A stretch of DNA of 7,720 nt, taken from positions 19,130 to 26,849 of the forward strand of contig JACPFZ010000010.1 of the NCBI GenBank assembly GCA_016182725.1. The letters run 5' to 3'. A program made the translations under genes and the position numbers. A model generated the notes under the pieces. That model did not search any database, was not told the DNA's origin, and saw only the letters and a program-made list of their open reading frames with translations. Position 1 is the stretch's first letter, and every line of letters starts with the position of its first letter. Positions 5,078 to 7,720 of this stretch are shown here, in pieces. The stretch is from Candidatus Gottesmanbacteria bacterium (GTDB lineage: Bacteria; Patescibacteriota; Microgenomatia; UBA10105; UBA927).

Positions 5078-6799
5078 TCAGTCCTGTGCTACTCTTAGGA
5101 CTTCTTCCAGTGTCGTCACTGCTTCGATGGCCTTCATGTATCCGTCCTGCTTCATGGTAATCATGCCCTCGCTTACTGCTTTTGCTTCTATCTCCTTCAT
5201 GGGCGCGCGGCTTAAGATCAGTTTACTCATTGCATCGCTCACTGGGAATACCTCAAAAATACCAATGCGTCCCAAGTACGTCGCACCGCCACATGTTTGA
5301 CAGGGTTGACCGTTCGCCTCTCCTTTTCCCCGATAGAGTTTGATCGGTTTATCTTTGGGGATAAGATCACCAAGAATGCTTCTTATGTCGGCAGCCACCG
5401 CTTCTTCGGGCGTATATTCTTCGCGACAATTTGGACAGACTTTACGGGCAATTCGTTGCCCGACAATGGCATTGAGCGCCGATGCTACTAAAAACGGTTC
5501 TGCACCCAAATCTAACAGACGGGGAATAGCCCCGGCCGCATTATTGGTGTGGAGGGTGGAAAACACCAAGTGTCCAGTTAAGGCCGCCTGCACGGCAAGC
5601 TCCGTCGTTTCTTTATCACGGATTTCTCCGACCAGAATAATGTTGGGGTCCTGGCGCAAAAACGACCGGAGTCCCGTGGCAAACGTCAAGCCTGCTTGCG
5701 GATTAATTTGCACCTGATTGACGCCGGCAATCTGGTACTCCACTGGATCTTCCAAAGTCATGATGTTCACTTTGGTCGTATTGAGACGAGTAAGCACAGC
5801 GTACAGTGTCGTTGTTTTACCGCTTCCTGTAGGTCCGGTCACCAAGATAATGCCATGCGGCCGCAGGATCGCACTTTCCAAATTCTTCAGAGCCAGACCC
5901 CGAAGCCCCAACTCAGGAAGAGTGGGCACGCCGCCGGATTTTTTGAGAAGCCGCATAACGATTTTTTCCCCATGCACCGTCGGGAGTGTGGATACACGCA
6001 AATCTACTTCAGCCACCCCCATCTTAAAGTTAAACCGGCCGTCCTGGGGAATGCGTTTCTCGTCAATCTTCATATCCGAGAGAATTTTAATACGCGAAAT
6101 GACCGCATCCTGCAAGCCCCGGGGAAGCGCCAGTCGTTCCTGCAACATACCGTCCACGCGGTAGCGCACCCGGGTATCGCCAATTTGGGGTTCAATATGC
6201 ACATCGGAAGCGCGAATCCTGATGGCCTGTTCCAAAATAGCAGAGACTATCTGCGCAATCGGGGCTTCACGGATCACTTCTCCCAATTTTCCCGCCTCAT
6301 ACGTTTTCACTTCCGACGGTGCGGTTTCTTTGAGAGCTGCCGAAACTTCCGTTCCTAACCCCTGTGTGTACACATCATCAGTCCGGGCCACGATATCGTC
6401 TTTCATTGCCATAAAAGGCTTAATGCGTTTTCCAGATTTTTTCTCCAAAAACTCCATGACCTGGAAATCCAGAGGGTCAAGCATGGCAACAGAAAGCTCA
6501 TTGGTTTTGGTATCAAATACAAAAGGCATCAATGTATAGCGCCGTGCAACTGGTTCAGGAATAAACGTTACCACATCGGGAGAAATTGCCTTACCAGCAA
6601 GAGTCACAAACGGAATACCCAAGGTTTTTGCCCGTGCAACCGCCAAATCCTGCTCCGACACCATGCGCTTTTTGAGGATAAGATCTTCAATGCTTATTCC
6701 GGTGGTAAGCGATTCCGTGCGGACGGCATCCACTTGTTCAGCGCTCAACCGCTTATCGGCAACAAGAACTTGGAGGATATCTTGGGCAGCATCGACCAT
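5078..6799 (-). CDS. pilB: Type IV pilus assembly ATPase PilB (GspE family)
   Basis: This 573-residue GspE/PilB protein is the cytoplasmic hexameric motor that drives pilus extension through PilC. Order of parts: T2SSE N-terminal domain (about residues 1-135, e.g. LSAEQVDAV, GISIEDLILKKRMVSEQDLA), linker, ASDVHIEP (197-204) opening the second N-domain, Walker A GPTGSGKTT (322-330), Asp box TLEDPVEY (348-355), Walker B IILVGEIRD with E392, His box LTGHLVFSTLHTNN (407-420), zinc site C455/C458 and C500/C503, and C-terminal helices. All key residues are present. The frame stays open upstream to a GTG at 6832 that would add 11 residues (MAFVVFVYYGC), but that stretch is only the translated 9-bp repeat array. 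I therefore start at the ATG at 6799, which gives the usual MVDAAQDILQVLVADKRLSAEQ. No good SD is present. It is the first gene of the minus-strand pilus run, divergent from holB, and ends with TGA. Confidence 0.95.
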   Translation of the reverse strand: MVDAAQDILQVLVADKRLSAEQVDAVRTESLTTGISIEDLILKKRMVSEQDLAVARAKTLGIPFVTLAGKAISPDVVTFIPEPVARRYTLMPFVFDTKTNELSVAMLDPLDFQVMEFLEKKSGKRIKPFMAMKDDIVARTDDVYTQGLGTEVSAALKETAPSEVKTYEAGKLGEVIREAPIAQIVSAILEQAIRIRASDVHIEPQIGDTRVRYRVDGMLQERLALPRGLQDAVISRIKILSDMKIDEKRIPQDGRFNFKMGVAEVDLRVSTLPTVHGEKIVMRLLKKSGGVPTLPELGLRGLALKNLESAILRPHGIILVTGPTGSGKTTTLYAVLTRLNTTKVNIMTLEDPVEYQIAGVNQVQINPQAGLTFATGLRSFLRQDPNIILVGEIRDKETTELAVQAALTGHLVFSTLHTNNAAGAIPRLLDLGAEPFLVASALNAIVGQRIARKVCPNCREEYTPEEAVAADIRSILGDLIPKDKPIKLYRGKGEANGQPCQTCGGATYLGRIGIFEVFPVSDAMSKLILSRAPMKEIEAKAVSEGMITMKQDGYMKAIEAVTTLEEVLRVAQD

Positions 6800-6803
6800 A
6801 CAT

Positions 6804-6848
6804 CCATAATACACAAATACTACAAATGCCACAAATACTACAAATAGT
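6804..6848 (-). repeat. 9-bp tandem array upstream of pilB (four clear units plus one decayed)
   Basis: The + strand units are ACAAATACT (6813), ACAAATGCC (6822), ACAAATACT (6831) and ACAAATAGT (6840), adjoining a degenerate fifth at 6804-6812 (CCATAATAC). On the coding strand of pilB the core is ATTTGT with 3-nt links, and the start-proximal core is ATTATG, four to six nt before the ATG. The array is stop-free and in phase with pilB, so it extends the open frame by eleven codons without being pilB protein. Confidence 0.88.
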
Positions 6849-6849
6849 A

Positions 6850-6893
6850 ATTTGTCGGATTTGCATATTTATCGGATTTGTCGGATTATACGG
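6850..6893 (+). repeat. 9-bp tandem array upstream of holB, inverted relative to the pilB array
   Basis: Units are ATTTGTCGG, ATTTGCAT (8 nt), ATTTATCGG, ATTTGTCGG, ATTATACGG. The core ATTTGT is the same as that of the adjoining pilB array but on the opposite strand, so the two arrays stand back to back, one base apart, each reading toward its own gene. The last unit ends 3 nt before the holB ATG. The last unit also contains a TATAAT on the minus strand (6890-6885), a possible -10 for pilB, but its -35 region (ATAAGA) is poor. Confidence 0.88.
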
Positions 6894-6896
6894 AGT

Positions 6897-7550
6897 ATGC
6901 ATGCGTTTCTTATTATTGGGGGTACTCTAGAAAAACGAAAAGAATGGGTGAGCAAAACGTTGAATGAAATGCATGTTTCTTCATTCGATTGCGTCAAGCT
7001 CGCTCACGAAGAAGGGAAACAAATGGGTGTAACTGATGTTCGCAGCTTCACCAAACACCTGACCCTTATCCCAACACAGGGAAAATTTCTTGCAGGCATT
7101 ATTGAGGATGCCCACCTGCTCACGACGGAAGCGCAAAATGCCATCTTAAAAACGCTTGAGGAGCCAGGTCCGAAAGCGATCTTGCTTTTAGAAACAATCA
7201 ATCCTGAGCTTTTATTGCCGACGATTACCTCCCGCTGTCAGGTGATTTCTTTAGGGACGGCAGAGCAATATACATCCGACGATTTGTTTCAATGTTTTAA
7301 AACATTAGAACAACTACGGGAAGCAGGTATCGGAGAACGAATCAAAATGATTGATACGATTGCCCCAGATCGCGACACCGCCAAAACATGGATAGAGCTT
7401 GCCCTCGCAGCCACCAGGCAATCACTGTTGTCGTTGACAAACCTCAAGCAAACAACCAGCCTGCTGCGGCGTCTTCTTCTTGCCCAAAAACAACTGGCCG
7501 CCAACGTGACCCCCAAGCTCGTGCTCGATAGCATTTTTTTGGATACATAA
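6897..7550 (+). CDS. holB: DNA polymerase III delta' subunit, reduced form
   Basis: This 217-residue AAA+ clamp-loader-type protein matches the delta' subunit of the loader that puts the sliding clamp on DNA. Seen: FLIIGGTLEKRKEWVSKTL at 4-22 where a P-loop would lie but without GxxGxGK(T/S); FLAGIIEDAHLLTTEAQNAI at 64-83, the Walker B-like region; KTLEEPGPKAILLLET at 85-100; and LLPTITSRCQVISL at 106-119 with the SRC motif that carries the arginine finger. A missing P-loop is normal for delta'. It is much shorter than the E. coli protein (about 330 aa) and lacks the zinc-binding cysteine cluster, consistent with a streamlined genome. The frame opens upstream from a TTG at 6852, but those 15 codons are the repeat array. 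The ATG at 6897 gives MHAFLIIGG, the expected beginning. GGAG lies only 1 nt before the ATG, too close for a normal SD. The next gene follows after 2 nt. Confidence 0.85.
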   Translation: MHAFLIIGGTLEKRKEWVSKTLNEMHVSSFDCVKLAHEEGKQMGVTDVRSFTKHLTLIPTQGKFLAGIIEDAHLLTTEAQNAILKTLEEPGPKAILLLETINPELLLPTITSRCQVISLGTAEQYTSDDLFQCFKTLEQLREAGIGERIKMIDTIAPDRDTAKTWIELALAATRQSLLSLTNLKQTTSLLRRLLLAQKQLAANVTPKLVLDSIFLDT

Positions 7551-7552
7551 AT

Positions 7553-7720
7553 ATGAACATTATTTATCATGACCCTGTTATTGAATTCTTAAAAAAATTC
7601 AAAAAACCAACTTCTGCGAAAATAGTTAAATCTATTGATCTGCTCGAACAGTATGGACTGACACTAAGAATGCCTCATGTACGTTCGCTCTCTTCTGGCT
7701 TGTTCGAACTTCGCGTACGA
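7553..7720 (+). CDS. RelE/HigB-like (Gp49/DUF891 family) toxin, N-terminal part, cut by window end
   Basis: 56 codons are visible, in frame to the last base. MNIIYHDPVIEFLKKFKKPTSAKIVKSIDLLEQYGLTLRMPHVRSLSSGLFELRVR fits the start of the phage Gp49-like/HigB toxins: 'eFl..l......ki...i..L...G..l..P..k.l.dGL.ElRv', normally followed by a 'yRilY' strand lying beyond the window. These proteins are ribosome-dependent mRNA interferases, usually encoded just before a helix-turn-helix antitoxin (family knowledge). The start ATG is 2 nt after the holB TAA and has no SD; co-transcription with holB is likely. Family assignment is fairly good, toxin activity is not shown. Catalytic residues lie mostly in the missing C-terminal half. 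Confidence 0.72.
   Translation, partial: MNIIYHDPVIEFLKKFKKPTSAKIVKSIDLLEQYGLTLRMPHVRSLSSGLFELRVR

Noticed and set aside
5696..6358. 220-codon open frame on the + strand inside pilB
   Set aside because: It lies wholly antisense to a canonical PilB with every motif intact; its translation has no recognisable domain and is rich in His/Arg/Phe, as expected for a shadow frame.
6804..6893. CRISPR array or integrase attachment site
   Set aside because: The units are 9 bp and contiguous with no spacers, the two halves are inverted, and no cas or integrase gene is nearby.

Overview
The window looks like a chromosomal segment of a member of the Candidate Phyla Radiation (Patescibacteria, probably Parcubacteria-like). 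This is inferred from the short-leader pilin, the compact pilB-pilT-pilC-pilin order, the small P-loop-less clamp-loader delta' subunit, the rarity of Shine-Dalgarno (SD) sequences and the very tight gene packing. TGA acts as a stop for pilB and pilC, so the Gracilibacteria/Absconditabacteria code (TGA = Gly) does not apply. No rRNA, tRNA, CRISPR array or insertion sequence is visible.

Layout. Bases 1-369 (+) hold the 3' end of a YfhO-family membrane protein gene. It converges on, and overlaps by 98 bp, the last gene of a minus-strand run. Read in its own direction (6799 down to 272), that run is: pilB assembly ATPase, a damaged pilT retraction ATPase, pilC platform protein, a type IV prepilin, and a DUF2723/TMEM260-type GT-C membrane protein with a TPR-like tail. 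Together these give the motor, base and subunit of a type IV pilus plus a candidate glycosyltransferase that could modify the pilin. From 6897 (+), divergent to pilB, lie a reduced DNA polymerase III delta' gene and, 2 nt behind it, the start of a RelE/HigB-like toxin gene cut by the window end.

Two things stand out. First, three of the four longer spacers are filled almost end to end by short degenerate tandem repeats, in arrays of five units. There are 7-bp units before the DUF2723 gene, 9-bp units before pilT, and two back-to-back, oppositely oriented 9-bp arrays between pilB and holB. Each array reads toward, and touches or nearly touches, the start codon of the gene it precedes, and these genes have no convincing SD. 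The 9-bp units are stop-free and in phase, so automatic start calls run into them; I place the pilB and holB starts at 6799 and 6897. The pilin gene is the exception: it has a TTGACA -35 box, a weak -10 and a clear SD, but no array. Second, pilT has lost about 100 bp within its N-terminal domain with a change of frame, which leaves a 278-codon ATPase ORF and a detached N-terminal piece. This may be a real lesion or an assembly error.
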